Shown: positions 17,685 to 26,484 of the stretch, piece by piece
Layout of the letters: each line of letters begins with the position of its first letter
Position numbering within the stretch: the first letter of the stretch is position 1
Assembly (NCBI GenBank): GCA_039177555.1
Contig: JBCDFV010000005.1
Span: forward strand, 83,784-147,783
Length of the DNA stretch: 64,000 bases
From: JANQGH01 sp039177555
GTDB lineage: Bacteria > Pseudomonadota > Alphaproteobacteria > DSM-16000 > Inquilinaceae
Direction of reading: 5' to 3'
Translations under genes and position numbers: made by a program
The notes under the pieces: generated by a model
What the model was told of the DNA's origin: nothing
The model's database searches: none
What the model saw: the letters and a program-made list of their open reading frames with translations, nothing else

Positions 17685-18794
17685 ATGCCGCCTCTCGGCC
17701 AATTCGCTTGCCGCATTGCCCGGTCTCTAACCCACGCCGTCGTCTGTCTGCTCGCCACCGCGGTAACCGCCCTGGCCTGCACCACCATGGCGTTGGGGCC
17801 TGCCAGTTACAGGCTTGTCGCCTACAGCTTCGACTTTGGCCCGACGGGTGTGGGCATGGTCGTCGTCAACCCGGTCGGCATTGTGCGGACCTCGCTTTAT
17901 GATCCGCCGCGCGCAAGCTGGCAGGCGCGCTATGGCAGCGTGACGGTCAATCAGGCGGGGCTTGGCATGCCCACGGCGGGGCTGAACACGGCCGGCCTCG
18001 TCGTCACCCTGATGTGGAACGACGACGTGGCCTACGAGGCCGCAGATGGTCGTCCTCGGCTGAATGAGTTGGAGTTCATCCAGTACCTGCTCGACCGGGC
18101 CGGCAGCGTGGACGAAGCGCTGGCCATCGCTGCCGAGGCCCAGGTCGCCGGCATGGTTCCGATCCACTACTTCCTGGCCGACGCCGGCGGGGATGCCGCG
18201 ACGCTGGCCTTTCTCGACGGTTCGCCCGTGGTTCGGCGCGGGGAAACCCTGCCAATGCCGGCGCTGACAAATCTGTCTTATGACGTTCTGGTGGACCAGG
18301 TTGATCTGTTCTCACCCTTCGGCGGCGACACCGCATTGCCGGCCGTGCGTGATCTGCCCGGTTCCGGGCTCGACGACAGTGTCGTCCGTTTCGCGCATGC
18401 CGTGCTGGCGGGCCGAGAGACGCAGGCGGCGGCATCGCCGGAAGCCGCGTTCGAAGCGCTTTCGGCCGTGCGGTCGCCGTCGACCCGCTGGCAAGTCGTC
18501 TTTGATCCGGTCGGGCAAGAGGTCCGCTACCAGACCGTTGAGGCGCCTGACCGCCGCGCCGTACGGCTGGGCGATCTGCCCTTCGACTGCCGAACGGATG
18601 CACTGTCGATCGATATCGATGATAGGGAGTCCTGGTCGGTGGCCGATAGTCTGACGCCGCTCACCGGGGTGGAGAATCTGGCGATCGTGACGGAGGCATT
18701 CGGTTCCTTCCCGCATTTCCGGCAGTTCGGGCCGGACTTCCCCGCAATGCTGTCGGCCGGCCAGATGCAGTCGGTCGCCTGCCCGCCTTCCTGA
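17685..18794 (+). CDS. Exported choloylglycine-hydrolase/penicillin V acylase-like Ntn amidohydrolase
   Basis: A 369-residue protein of the linear amide C-N hydrolase (Ntn) family. A signal peptide of about 31 residues ends TALA immediately before Cys32 (ACTTM). This would make Cys the N-terminal nucleophile after removal of the leader, as in conjugated bile salt hydrolases and penicillin V acylases. Conserved features include SFDFG, GLNTAGLVVTLMWN and PALTNLSYD. Other in-frame starts reach back to 17520 but overlap the divergent regulator, so the ATG at 17685 is chosen. The natural substrate, possibly an N-acyl amide or quorum signal, cannot be told. Confidence 0.85.
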   Translation: MPPLGQFACRIARSLTHAVVCLLATAVTALACTTMALGPASYRLVAYSFDFGPTGVGMVVVNPVGIVRTSLYDPPRASWQARYGSVTVNQAGLGMPTAGLNTAGLVVTLMWNDDVAYEAADGRPRLNELEFIQYLLDRAGSVDEALAIAAEAQVAGMVPIHYFLADAGGDAATLAFLDGSPVVRRGETLPMPALTNLSYDVLVDQVDLFSPFGGDTALPAVRDLPGSGLDDSVVRFAHAVLAGRETQAAASPEAAFEALSAVRSPSTRWQVVFDPVGQEVRYQTVEAPDRRAVRLGDLPFDCRTDALSIDIDDRESWSVADSLTPLTGVENLAIVTEAFGSFPHFRQFGPDFPAMLSAGQMQSVACPPS

Positions 18795-18887
18795 TGGCGG
18801 CGTTCCGCACGATCCTGAGCGACACAGCCACAGTCTTTCGTCCGCCGCCCCGTGCGATTGCGGCCCTGTAGCCGGCGCCAGAGGAGG

Positions 18888-19637
18888 TCAGTTCAAACGG
18901 CCGATCGGAATGATCTCAGGCGATATCGGTTGGAACGGGGCGCCGGTCCAGTCGCCCAGCCAGTCTTCAACGAACAGGCCCGCGTCACCGATCATGACGG
19001 CCAGGTCTGGCTGGGGCGTATAGCGGATCTGCGCGATCGCGGAGAAAACGTCACCGGTCTGCGAAACGCGATAGGCGTTCTCATAGGTCAGGACTCCGGC
19101 CTGATCGTCGTAAGTGGACTCGTTCCAGGCCCCGATTTTGCCCAGACGGCCGTGATGAAAGTGTCGCCGTGTCTCGTCGGCCGAACGGGTCTTGCGGGCC
19201 GGGCAGGCCGGGTTCCGCGTATCGAAGATGAAACGTCCGCCTGGCGCCAGATGGGCCGCGATCGTCGCCAGCACCGCCGCCTGGTCATCGGCCGTGATAA
19301 ACACCTGAAAGCTGTGCCCTGTCAGGACGACCAGCTCGAAACGTCTGTCGAGCCGGACTTTCCGTGCATCTGCCTCAACCCACATCACCTTGTCGCCGCC
19401 CGTTCGTTCGCGCGCGATGTCGAGCATGGCGCCCGCCGGATCGATGCCCGCAACCGCGCGACCTGCCGCCAGGCTCGCGGCCAGCTCACCGGTTCCACAG
19501 CCGAGATCGAGGACCGAAGCGACATCTCCGGCCAGTGCGCGGCAATAATCGAAATCCGGCCTTGCTGCGCCGCGCGCATCATAGAACCGCGCGAGTTCGG
19601 GATCGTCGTAAAGCGCGTTGGGCGATGGCCTTGGCAT
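18888..19637 (-). CDS. Class I SAM-dependent methyltransferase
   Basis: A 249-residue Rossmann-fold methyltransferase. Motif I is VLDLGCGTGELAASLA, followed by GIDPAGAMLDIAR (motif II) and the acidic post-motif EADARK; the APGGRFIFDTRN block matches motif IV/V. The C-terminal half is beta-rich, as in the DinB/UbiE-like 'methyltransf_25' group. The ATG at 19637 is preferred because an upstream start at 19739 would overlap the preceding transporter gene. It lies 23 bases downstream of the SLC1/binding-protein fusion, so it may be the last gene of that operon. The substrate is unknown. Confidence 0.85.
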   Translation of the reverse strand: MPRPSPNALYDDPELARFYDARGAARPDFDYCRALAGDVASVLDLGCGTGELAASLAAGRAVAGIDPAGAMLDIARERTGGDKVMWVEADARKVRLDRRFELVVLTGHSFQVFITADDQAAVLATIAAHLAPGGRFIFDTRNPACPARKTRSADETRRHFHHGRLGKIGAWNESTYDDQAGVLTYENAYRVSQTGDVFSAIAQIRYTPQPDLAVMIGDAGLFVEDWLGDWTGAPFQPISPEIIPIGRLN

Positions 19638-19660
19638 CAGGAGAGCAGTCTCAGCGTCCG

Positions 19661-21973
19661 CTAGTCGATCCAGCCGAGCACGTTGTGCAGCACGCTCCAG
19701 CGCGGCGACGTGTCGGGGCGTGGACGGCCTTCCAGCCAATAGCTTCGAAGCTGTTCTCGATAGCCTTCCGATTCCCGCAGGCTCAGCCAGTAATTCACGA
19801 AGTTGAGCAGCTCGGGCGAGTTGGGCGGCATCAGGTAGGCGATGGGCAGTGGCGTGCCGATGTTGTCCGGCACGACGGCGGAATAGCCTTCATGGATCTC
19901 CGCCCAGGCGCGGGCCTGGGGCAGGGTCCACAGGGCCCCGCTGACCTGCTGGTTGCCGAGGATGTCGGCGTAGGTCTCGACGACCAGGATGTCGGCGTTT
20001 GGAAACAGGTCATGGGCCAGAGGCACGATCACCGGGTCGCTGAAGGCCGCGATGGTCATACCGGCACCGCCGGCGATGGCCTCGCGGTTTGAGAAATCGA
20101 GCGTGCGATCTGCCGGCGTGATAACCGTGATGGGGGCGACAAGCTGCGCATTGGAGATCGTCACCTGCTGCAGACGTTCGTTTGTCACGTAGATCCCACC
20201 GATGGCAAAGTCGAATTCACCGGCAACCAGATCATCGCTGAGCGAGTTCCATTCGAATGGTATGAACTCGAGCCGGACGTTCAGGTCGCGCGCCAGCGAA
20301 TAGACCAGTTCCACATCGTAGCCGACCACATTGCCGTCGTCGTTCAGGTAGGCGAACGGGATAATGCTGGTGTTGTAGCCAACCCGCATGGTGCCAGATG
20401 ACCGGATGCGGTTCATTGTCGTGTCTGCGCTCGAGGCGGCGTCGCCTTGGGTCGCCTGCGCGCCATCGGCCTGGTCGCTGGCCGCCGCGGCGGCACCGGC
20501 GCCTCCGGCTTGCGCCGTGGCGGATGGTGGGCGCTGGACAAAGCTGACGTCCACGTCGGTGATCAAATCCTGGGGCAGTTCGAAGGCGAGATACGGGTTG
20601 GGCTGGCTTGGCACGAGGATTGGCCTGGCCGCAATACCGGCGGCCGCCAAACAGCCGACGAACACCACACTCAAAAGCGACACGGGAACCCAGCGCCGAT
20701 GCCGGATCTGCAGCTTGCCAAAATAGGCCATCACGACGGCCATCGTGACGATCGCCAGGCCCATCGCAGACAGCAGGATCTGCGGGTATCGGGTCACGGC
20801 CGAGGTTTCGACATAAAGGAACGTGGTGTCCGACGGCAGACCGATCCAGTCGGCCAGGAAGCCCACCGCGTTCACGGTCGAGGTCGGCGAGCCGACGGTC
20901 GACAGAATGGTCATGAATGGCAGCAGCAGATACTGGGTGAAGGTCAGCGCGTGATCATAGAAGTCAGCCGCGAACAACACGAACAGGCCGATCAGCCAGT
21001 TGCCCATCTCGGCGATGGCGTAGGCAACGGCAACGGTCGTGGCGACGATATCGTCGCGGTCCTTGTCTTCGATACCCAGCTTGGCCGCCAGTTTCTGCCC
21101 GAACTGCACGACATAGGGAACGCAGGTGACCAGCAGCGAGGTGCTGACCGAAATGATCAAGGCCGCCTTCAAGCTGCCCAGCATCTCGCGATAGCTGATC
21201 GGCACCAGGGACGTCGCCAGAAAGGGGATAACGCCGAAGGCCAACAGGATGGCGCCGAGCGTGAACAGGACGAGGTAGAGCACAATGTTGCCCAGCTCGT
21301 CGATCTGGATCGATCCGGACAAGTCGGCGAACAGGGCCAATACGCCGATGGGGGCGACGTAGGTGACCCAACTCCAGATCTTGGCACTGGCCCGGCGCAC
21401 CAAATCCACGCCGTTCAAAAAGCCCTCGCGGTTATCGAAGCGCTGAATGGCGACGCCATAGATAACCGCCAGCAAAACGATCGCCGGCACGTAATTGTCC
21501 ACCAGCGCCGACACCGGGTTCGACGGGATCAGCAGGGAGATCAGCTCCGCGCCGGCCGACTCCCCGCCCGGTTGGACGACCACCGGTGGCCGCGGTTCCG
21601 GGATGGCAAGACCCAGGATGAAAACGGTGGCGAAGATGCCGACCGCTGCAAGCGCGAAAACGTAGATCCCGGCCTTCAGCAGGCGCAGCGCCGTGTTCGG
21701 CGTGAGCCTGCCGAGCCCGTGCAGCAGCGAGCAGATGATGTACGGATAGACCACCATCTGTAGGAGACCGACATAGGCCTCGCCAAAGGGCGAAAGAACG
21801 CTGGCGTAGTCGCCGAACAGAACGCCGATCAGGCAACCAACGAAGGCGCCCATAACGATCCAGTAAGGCAGTCCGATCGATGTCAGCTTGCGAATGATGG
21901 ACACGCTCTGTCGCCTTGGGCTCAAATCCCGCCAAGTTTGGATGAGAGGTTGATCGCCGCCCAAATCGTACAT
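19661..21973 (-). CDS. SLC1 (DAACS)-type cation symporter fused to a periplasmic amino-acid-binding protein
   Basis: A single 770-residue polypeptide. Residues about 30-450 resemble dicarboxylate/amino acid:cation symporters, with multiple membrane helices, a re-entrant-loop-like SVSTSLLV (275-282), AYAIAEMGN (318-326) and STVGSPTSTV (358-367). The usual NMDGT motif is not seen. A last helix (about 431-450) is followed by an Ala/Gly-rich linker (about 483-516). Residues 520-745 form a family-3 solute-binding domain (RSSGTMRVGYNTSIIPFAY, GYDVELVYSLARDL, GEFDFAIGGIYVTNERLQQV). The binding domain would be tethered in the periplasm. It lies 30 bases downstream of a RidA gene. Substrate is likely an amino acid or carboxylate, but this is inference. 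Confidence 0.9.
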   Translation of the reverse strand: MYDLGGDQPLIQTWRDLSPRRQSVSIIRKLTSIGLPYWIVMGAFVGCLIGVLFGDYASVLSPFGEAYVGLLQMVVYPYIICSLLHGLGRLTPNTALRLLKAGIYVFALAAVGIFATVFILGLAIPEPRPPVVVQPGGESAGAELISLLIPSNPVSALVDNYVPAIVLLAVIYGVAIQRFDNREGFLNGVDLVRRASAKIWSWVTYVAPIGVLALFADLSGSIQIDELGNIVLYLVLFTLGAILLAFGVIPFLATSLVPISYREMLGSLKAALIISVSTSLLVTCVPYVVQFGQKLAAKLGIEDKDRDDIVATTVAVAYAIAEMGNWLIGLFVLFAADFYDHALTFTQYLLLPFMTILSTVGSPTSTVNAVGFLADWIGLPSDTTFLYVETSAVTRYPQILLSAMGLAIVTMAVVMAYFGKLQIRHRRWVPVSLLSVVFVGCLAAAGIAARPILVPSQPNPYLAFELPQDLITDVDVSFVQRPPSATAQAGGAGAAAAASDQADGAQATQGDAASSADTTMNRIRSSGTMRVGYNTSIIPFAYLNDDGNVVGYDVELVYSLARDLNVRLEFIPFEWNSLSDDLVAGEFDFAIGGIYVTNERLQQVTISNAQLVAPITVITPADRTLDFSNREAIAGGAGMTIAAFSDPVIVPLAHDLFPNADILVVETYADILGNQQVSGALWTLPQARAWAEIHEGYSAVVPDNIGTPLPIAYLMPPNSPELLNFVNYWLSLRESEGYREQLRSYWLEGRPRPDTSPRWSVLHNVLGWID

Positions 21974-22003
21974 GACGTTTGGGAGATGACAAACGCCCTA
22001 CGC

Positions 22004-22351
22004 TCAGGCTGCGGCCGTCACCACGATCTCCACCAAGTCGTTACCGGCCAGGTCGGTGCCGACGCAGGCGCGCTGAGGCCAGTTGTCCTTGTCCCCGATC
22101 CAATCGCACCAGACGGCATCCATTTCCGCCTTGGTCGACATGTCGCGCAGATAGACGGTCGCCTGCAGCAGGCGATCCTTGCCGCTGCCGGCCTCGACCA
22201 GGATCTGTTCCAGGATCGCCAGAGTTGATCTGGTCTGTTCGGCAACCGTCGGTGCTGAGCCGGTATCGGTCGCGACGGCATAGACAAGGCCGCCATGGGC
22301 GACCGCGCGACAGCGGCCGCGACTGGCACCGTGAAACCGTTTGATCGTCAT
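22004..22351 (-). CDS. RidA family (YjgF/YER057c) protein
   Basis: A 115-residue member of the RidA family, which hydrolyses reactive enamines/imines or performs related deaminations. Family features include the FHGASRGRCRAVAHGGLVYAV start and the ILEQILVEAGSGKDRLLQATVYLRDM core. The conserved C-terminal Arg/Glu context is QRACVGTDLAGNDLVEIVV. The ATG at 22351 follows a strong GGAGGAAG site; a longer open frame to 22495 runs into the NCS1 gene and is rejected. It starts 17 bases after the NCS1 permease gene, consistent with catabolism of the imported nitrogen compound. Confidence 0.9.
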   Translation of the reverse strand: MTIKRFHGASRGRCRAVAHGGLVYAVATDTGSAPTVAEQTRSTLAILEQILVEAGSGKDRLLQATVYLRDMSTKAEMDAVWCDWIGDKDNWPQRACVGTDLAGNDLVEIVVTAAA

Positions 22352-22368
22352 GGAAGTGTCTTCCTCCG

Positions 22369-23853
22369 CTAGGGTTCGGTGGGGGCGTGTCGTTTGGTTC
22401 GCTGATCTACGCTGATAAGCCAGTAGACCACGCCGGCGAGAAAAGCACCGATCAGCCATCCGAAGCCAAGCAGGAACTCCAAGACCGGCAGCCATACGGT
22501 GAGGACGGCGAACACCGTCGGGATGACGAACGCCACCAATGCCCGCCGGTTCCAGCCGTTCGTGTAATAGTAGGCACCGTCGGCGTCGGAGCGAAACATC
22601 GCGTCGATATCCAGCCGTTGTCGTCGGACAACGTAATAGTCGGCGACAAGGATACCGTAGGCCGGGGCGAGGACGGCGCCAAGGGTGTTCACGAACTTCG
22701 GCACGCCAAACGCGCTGATCACCGATACCCAGAGGGCCGAGACGACAAAAGCGGCCAGGGCCGCGAGCAATCCGCCGAACCGAAAACTGATCCTACTTGG
22801 GATCAGGTTCGCCAGGTCGTTGGCCGGCGCGATGAAGTTGGCCACCACATTGATGCCGACTGTGGCGACGAAGAACGTCAGGGTCGCAACAATGGTCAGC
22901 GTCAGATTGTCGACACGGTCGATGATAGCGGTCGGATCGGTCAGCCTTTCGCCGAAAACGGCTGAGACACCGCTCATCGTCAGCAGAACAAGCAGGGAAA
23001 AGAACGCCATGTTCAGCGGCAGACCCAATAGGTTGCCCAGCCTCATGTCCCGTTCCGATCGGACGTAGCGGGAGAAGTCGCAATAGTTGAGGATGACGGG
23101 CGCATAGGCCGCGATCTGGGTCCCGACGACTGCCATAAAGGCCGCAAGGGTGCCGCCAGGAAACGAATCGTCGCCCTGCATGATCGAGCCGGTTTCTCGC
23201 AGCAGATTATCGCCTGACCTGACCCAAAGGATTGCCAGCAGGACGATCATGACGGCGTAGACGGCGGGCGCCGCCCAGTTCAGGAACCTTCTAATGGCCC
23301 CGATACCGCGCCAGAACAGGGCAACCTGGGCGACGCTGACGATCACGAGCGCCAGCCAGTGAGCCGCGTCCAAGCCCAGCAAGCGCCAGTCAGAGCCGGC
23401 CCCGAACAGCGAGCGGATCAGCAGGGCAACGGCGTTCGACGCCACATAAGTCTGGGCGCCATACCAGAAGACTGCCACGACCCCCCGCATCAGGGCCGGA
23501 AGGTTGGCACCAAACACGCCCATGCCGGCCCGTGCCATCACCGGGTAGGGAACGCCGTACTTGATGCCCGGCCGACCCGAAATGTTGATCAACACCATGA
23601 CGATGAATCCGGCCAGCACGATGGCGGCGAAGACCGTCCAGCCATCAAGCCCGAATGACAGGAACAGCGTCGCCGCCACTGTGTAGGCGAATAGGCTTTG
23701 CGAGAAGTTTGCCCAGACGCTGAAAATCTCGAACCAGCCCCAGGTCTGTTGCTGGTGGCGAACCGGCGCTAGGTCTGCATTGAACAGCTTTGGGTCGGCC
23801 TCCAAGGGGCTGGGCTGATCTCGCTGCTCAGCAGTCAATGCGTGTCTCCGCAC
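22369..23853 (-). CDS. NCS1 family nucleobase/allantoin/hydantoin permease
   Basis: A protein of about 494 residues with roughly 12 predicted membrane helices. It belongs to the nucleobase:cation symporter-1 family: QTWGWFEIFSVWANFSQSL, then GIKYGVPYPVMARAGMGVFGANLPALMR, GAQTYVASNAV, YCDFSRYVRSERDM and PANDLANLIPSRISF. Members carry cytosine, purines, uracil, allantoin, hydantoins or thiamine precursors. The start is uncertain: a GTG at 23853 opens the frame, and a TTG at 23838 has a better-placed GGAG. It is followed by RidA, so it probably heads a catabolic operon. Confidence 0.9.
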   Translation of the reverse strand: MRRHALTAEQRDQPSPLEADPKLFNADLAPVRHQQQTWGWFEIFSVWANFSQSLFAYTVAATLFLSFGLDGWTVFAAIVLAGFIVMVLINISGRPGIKYGVPYPVMARAGMGVFGANLPALMRGVVAVFWYGAQTYVASNAVALLIRSLFGAGSDWRLLGLDAAHWLALVIVSVAQVALFWRGIGAIRRFLNWAAPAVYAVMIVLLAILWVRSGDNLLRETGSIMQGDDSFPGGTLAAFMAVVGTQIAAYAPVILNYCDFSRYVRSERDMRLGNLLGLPLNMAFFSLLVLLTMSGVSAVFGERLTDPTAIIDRVDNLTLTIVATLTFFVATVGINVVANFIAPANDLANLIPSRISFRFGGLLAALAAFVVSALWVSVISAFGVPKFVNTLGAVLAPAYGILVADYYVVRRQRLDIDAMFRSDADGAYYYTNGWNRRALVAFVIPTVFAVLTVWLPVLEFLLGFGWLIGAFLAGVVYWLISVDQRTKRHAPTEP

Positions 23854-24231
23854 TTCGGGTGCGTAGATCGTACTGGCGGGGCCATCGGCAGAAATCTCGA
23901 TCTCACGGGTTGTCAGACTAGCCGCTTGTCATGTTCAGTGTCCAAGATCCAAGCCGCTTGAGCGCGGCCCACGCGATCGTAGTGCTGGGCCGAACAGACG
24001 TGGGTCAACCAGAGGCGTGACAGCGGTGGAAGCCCATGAAGGCGCAATGCGAGCCAGCCACCAGCTCGACTTGACATTCAGGCGCCAACCGTTATGGTCG
24101 CCGCCGCTTTCCGAGAACGCGGGTCCGGTGCAGCGCCCAAACGGGTGTCTGAAGCCGTCGCCCCGTCCCGATCGGGACCTATCGGAACAAGATGAAACGC
24201 AACTGAAGCATCAGAGAAGGAGCCCGCGACC
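23854..24231. other. 378-base intergenic region between the NCS1 operon and rpsD
   Basis: No credible coding frame or RNA gene is visible here. It separates two divergent genes, so it must hold promoters for both. A good plus-strand candidate is described separately at 24071-24098, and the ribosome site for rpsD (AGAAGGAG) lies near its right end. I see no riboswitch-like structure. Confidence 0.6.
24071..24098 (+). promoter_or_regulatory. Candidate sigma-70 promoter for rpsD
   Basis: A consensus -35 box TTGACA (24071-24076) and a -10-like TATGGT (24093-24098) are separated by 16 bases, about 135 bases ahead of the rpsD start. The call is by eye only. Confidence 0.45.
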
Positions 24232-24846
24232 ATGGGCAAGCGTCTTAGTTCGAAATACAAGATTGACCGCCGCTTGGGCGTCAATCTGTGGGGCCGGCCC
24301 AAGAGCCCCATCAACCGTCGTCAATATGGCCCCGGTGAGCACGGCCAGCGCCGCCGCAAGCCGACCGACTTCGGCACCCAGCTGATGGCCAAGCAGAAGC
24401 TGAAGGGCTATTACGGCAACATCGGCGAAAAACAGTTTCGCAAGTATTATGCCGAGGCCGTGCGCCGCAAGGGCGACACCGGCGAGAACCTGATCGGCAT
24501 CTTGGAAAGCCGGCTGGACGCGGCAGTCTACCGCATGAAGTTCTGCCCGACGGTGTTCGCCGCGCGGCAACTGGTCAACCACGGCCATGTCCGGGTTAAC
24601 GGCAAGCGGGTCAACATTCCGTCGTACATGGTGAAGGAAGGCGATCTGATCGAGCTGAAGGAAAAGTCCCGCGAACTGCCGGTCGTGCTGGAAGGTGTCC
24701 AGTCGGTCGAACGCGACGTGCCGGACTATTTCGAGGTCGATCACAACAAGATGCAGGGCCGGCTGATCCGTGTTCCGGAACTGGCCGACGTGCCCTATCC
24801 GGTGCCGATGGAACCGAACCTGGTCATCGAGTTCTATTCGCGCTAA
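24232..24846 (+). CDS. rpsD: 30S ribosomal protein S4
   Basis: A 204-residue S4 protein, a primary 16S rRNA-binding protein of the small subunit. It begins GKRLSSKYKIDRRLGVNLWG. The S4 RNA-binding domain is visible at about residues 94-155 (ESRLDAAVYRMKFCPTVFAARQLVNHGHVRVNGKRV, broken here across domain halves), and the protein ends in EPNLVIEFYSR, the canonical C-terminus. It stands alone here, not in an alpha operon, as is usual in alphaproteobacteria. The ATG follows AGAAGGAG and a terminator follows the stop. Confidence 0.98.
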   Translation: MGKRLSSKYKIDRRLGVNLWGRPKSPINRRQYGPGEHGQRRRKPTDFGTQLMAKQKLKGYYGNIGEKQFRKYYAEAVRRKGDTGENLIGILESRLDAAVYRMKFCPTVFAARQLVNHGHVRVNGKRVNIPSYMVKEGDLIELKEKSRELPVVLEGVQSVERDVPDYFEVDHNKMQGRLIRVPELADVPYPVPMEPNLVIEFYSR

Positions 24847-24872
24847 CCGGCGTTTTTCGAAGCCTTACATGG

Positions 24873-24900
24873 AGCCACCCGCCAGCCAGGCCGGGTGGCT
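24873..24900 (+). terminator. Intrinsic terminator after rpsD
   Basis: A 9-bp perfect stem AGCCACCCG / CGGGTGGCT with a 10-base loop is followed by TCTTTCATTTC, 26 bases after the rpsD stop. It also separates rpsD from the convergent acetyltransferase gene. Confidence 0.85.
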
Positions 24901-24935
24901 TCTTTCATTTCGGTCGGCGGTTGCCTTGACAGGCT

Positions 24936-25439
24936 CTAGATGCGGCGTTGCCACCAGCCGACATCGTGCCAGCGGCCGAACTTGAAGCCGACCTCGCGAT
25001 AGACGCCGACCGGCCTGAACCCCATGCCCTCATGCAGCTTCACGCTGGCTTCGTTGGGCAGGGTGATGCCGGCCATGGCCATGTGGAAACCGCGCTCGGC
25101 CAGGGTCTCGAAAAGCGCTTCATAGAGCCGTCTGCCGACGCCGGCGCCGCGAAAGCCTTCGGCCACGTAAGCCGACACGTTGACCGACCAGCGGTAGGCG
25201 GCCCGCTCCATGTGTTGTGCCGGGTAGGCATAGCCAATGACGCGGTCGTTCTGCGCCGCGACCAGATAGGGGTAGTGCTCAAGAACCTGAGCGATGCGCC
25301 CGGCCATGTCGTCGGCCGATGGCGGTACTTCTTCGAACGAAATGGCGGTTTGTTCCACGATGGGGCGGTAGATGGCCGCGACCGCGGTCCCATCGCCCGG
25401 GGTGGCCTGCCGTAAGAAGATATCGCCTGCGTCGGTCAT
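24936..25439 (-). CDS. GNAT family N-acetyltransferase, phosphinothricin-acetyltransferase-like
   Basis: A 167-residue GNAT acetyltransferase. The N-terminus FLRQATPGDGTAVAAIYRPIVEQTAISFEE and the acetyl-CoA loop EGFRGAGVGRRLYEALF place it near the Pat/MnaT group, which acetylates methionine analogues such as phosphinothricin or methionine sulfone. KLHEGMGFRPVGVYREVGFKFGRWHDVGWWQRR is the typical C-terminal signature of that group. Its ATG overlaps the rarD stop (ATGA), so the two are cotranscribed. An upstream open frame to 25913 is antisense-like extension and is not used. Confidence 0.88.
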   Translation of the reverse strand: MTDAGDIFLRQATPGDGTAVAAIYRPIVEQTAISFEEVPPSADDMAGRIAQVLEHYPYLVAAQNDRVIGYAYPAQHMERAAYRWSVNVSAYVAEGFRGAGVGRRLYEALFETLAERGFHMAMAGITLPNEASVKLHEGMGFRPVGVYREVGFKFGRWHDVGWWQRRI

Positions 25440-26395
25440 TGGGCCACCGGCGCGGTCTGTGCCTGGCTGTCGCGGCGGTAGGCACGGACCGCATCGGTGC
25501 TGAAGATGACCAGCGCCAGCCAGATGAAGCCGAAGGTAACGAAGATCTGCGGGTCGAACGTCTCGCGCAGGACCAGGGTCGCGATCGCGAACTGCAGCGT
25601 TGGCGCCAGGTATTGCAGCAGGCCGATGGTCGTGTAGGGCAGCCGCTGGGCGCCCGTGACGAACAGCACCAGCGGCACGCCCGTCGCAATGCCGGAACAG
25701 ACCAGCAGCAGGCTGATGCCCCAGCCGCCGCCACCGATCGACGCCGGGCCAAAATCCCCAAGGCCCATGGCTGCCAACCAGATGAGGAACGTCAGGGCGA
25801 GGGGAAGCATCAAAAGGGTCTCGACGAACAAGCCGACCAGCGGATCGATGCGGACGGTCTTGCGGATCATGCCGTAGATGGCGAACGTGATCGCCAGCCA
25901 GAGGCCGACCCAAGGCACCGTGCCAAGCACCGCCAGTTGATAGCCGACACCGATCAGGGCGAGAAGCACGGCCGCCGTCTGCCAGCGGCGCAGGCGTTCG
26001 CGCAGAAACACCAGGCCAAGCGCGACATTGACCAGCGGATTGATGAAATAGCCGAGACTAACCTCGTAGAGCCGGCCATGCTCGATGGCCCAGACGAAGA
26101 TCGTCCAGTTCGCCGAGATGATCAGCGTCGTGCAGGCCAGAACGATGACGAAGCGCCGGTTGCGGAGCACCGGCATGATGTGATTGAGACGCCCCAAAAG
26201 GGCCATCAGCAACAGCATCAACAGGACCGTCCAGACGATCCTGTGGGCGACGACCTGCCACGGTCCGACATGGGCGACGGCGTGGAAGTAAAGCGGCGAT
26301 ATGCCCCAGAACACGAACGCGCCAAGCGCCGCTGAGACGCCGACAAGCGTTTCTTGCCGAGCGTCCGCCGTGACGGTGTTCGTGGTAAGCGCCAT
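25436..26395 (-). CDS. rarD: RarD-type EamA family transporter
   Basis: A 319-residue inner-membrane protein with about ten predicted helices and the EamA duplication. The segments WGISPLYFHAVAHVGPWQVVAHRIVWTVLL and WAIEHGRLYEVSLGYFINPLVNVALG are hallmark RarD sequences. RarD proteins are drug/metabolite transporter members; their substrate is not established. The downstream acetyltransferase overlaps its stop by four bases, so the pair may detoxify or export an amino-acid-like compound. Confidence 0.9.
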   Translation of the reverse strand: MALTTNTVTADARQETLVGVSAALGAFVFWGISPLYFHAVAHVGPWQVVAHRIVWTVLLMLLLMALLGRLNHIMPVLRNRRFVIVLACTTLIISANWTIFVWAIEHGRLYEVSLGYFINPLVNVALGLVFLRERLRRWQTAAVLLALIGVGYQLAVLGTVPWVGLWLAITFAIYGMIRKTVRIDPLVGLFVETLLMLPLALTFLIWLAAMGLGDFGPASIGGGGWGISLLLVCSGIATGVPLVLFVTGAQRLPYTTIGLLQYLAPTLQFAIATLVLRETFDPQIFVTFGFIWLALVIFSTDAVRAYRRDSQAQTAPVAQ

Positions 26396-26484
26396 GATGG
26401 GCGGACCCTAGAGGCCCGCGCCAGGTCACAGCAATTGATCTGGATGCATGGCGGCGTTGCGAGCCGCCTGGTGCTAAGTCCGGC

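Noticed and set aside
20447..21763. A 438-codon plus-strand frame inside the transporter fusion gene
   Set aside because: The composition (runs of Gln, Arg, His, Asp) is typical of the complement of membrane-protein codons. The opposite strand encodes a coherent transporter.
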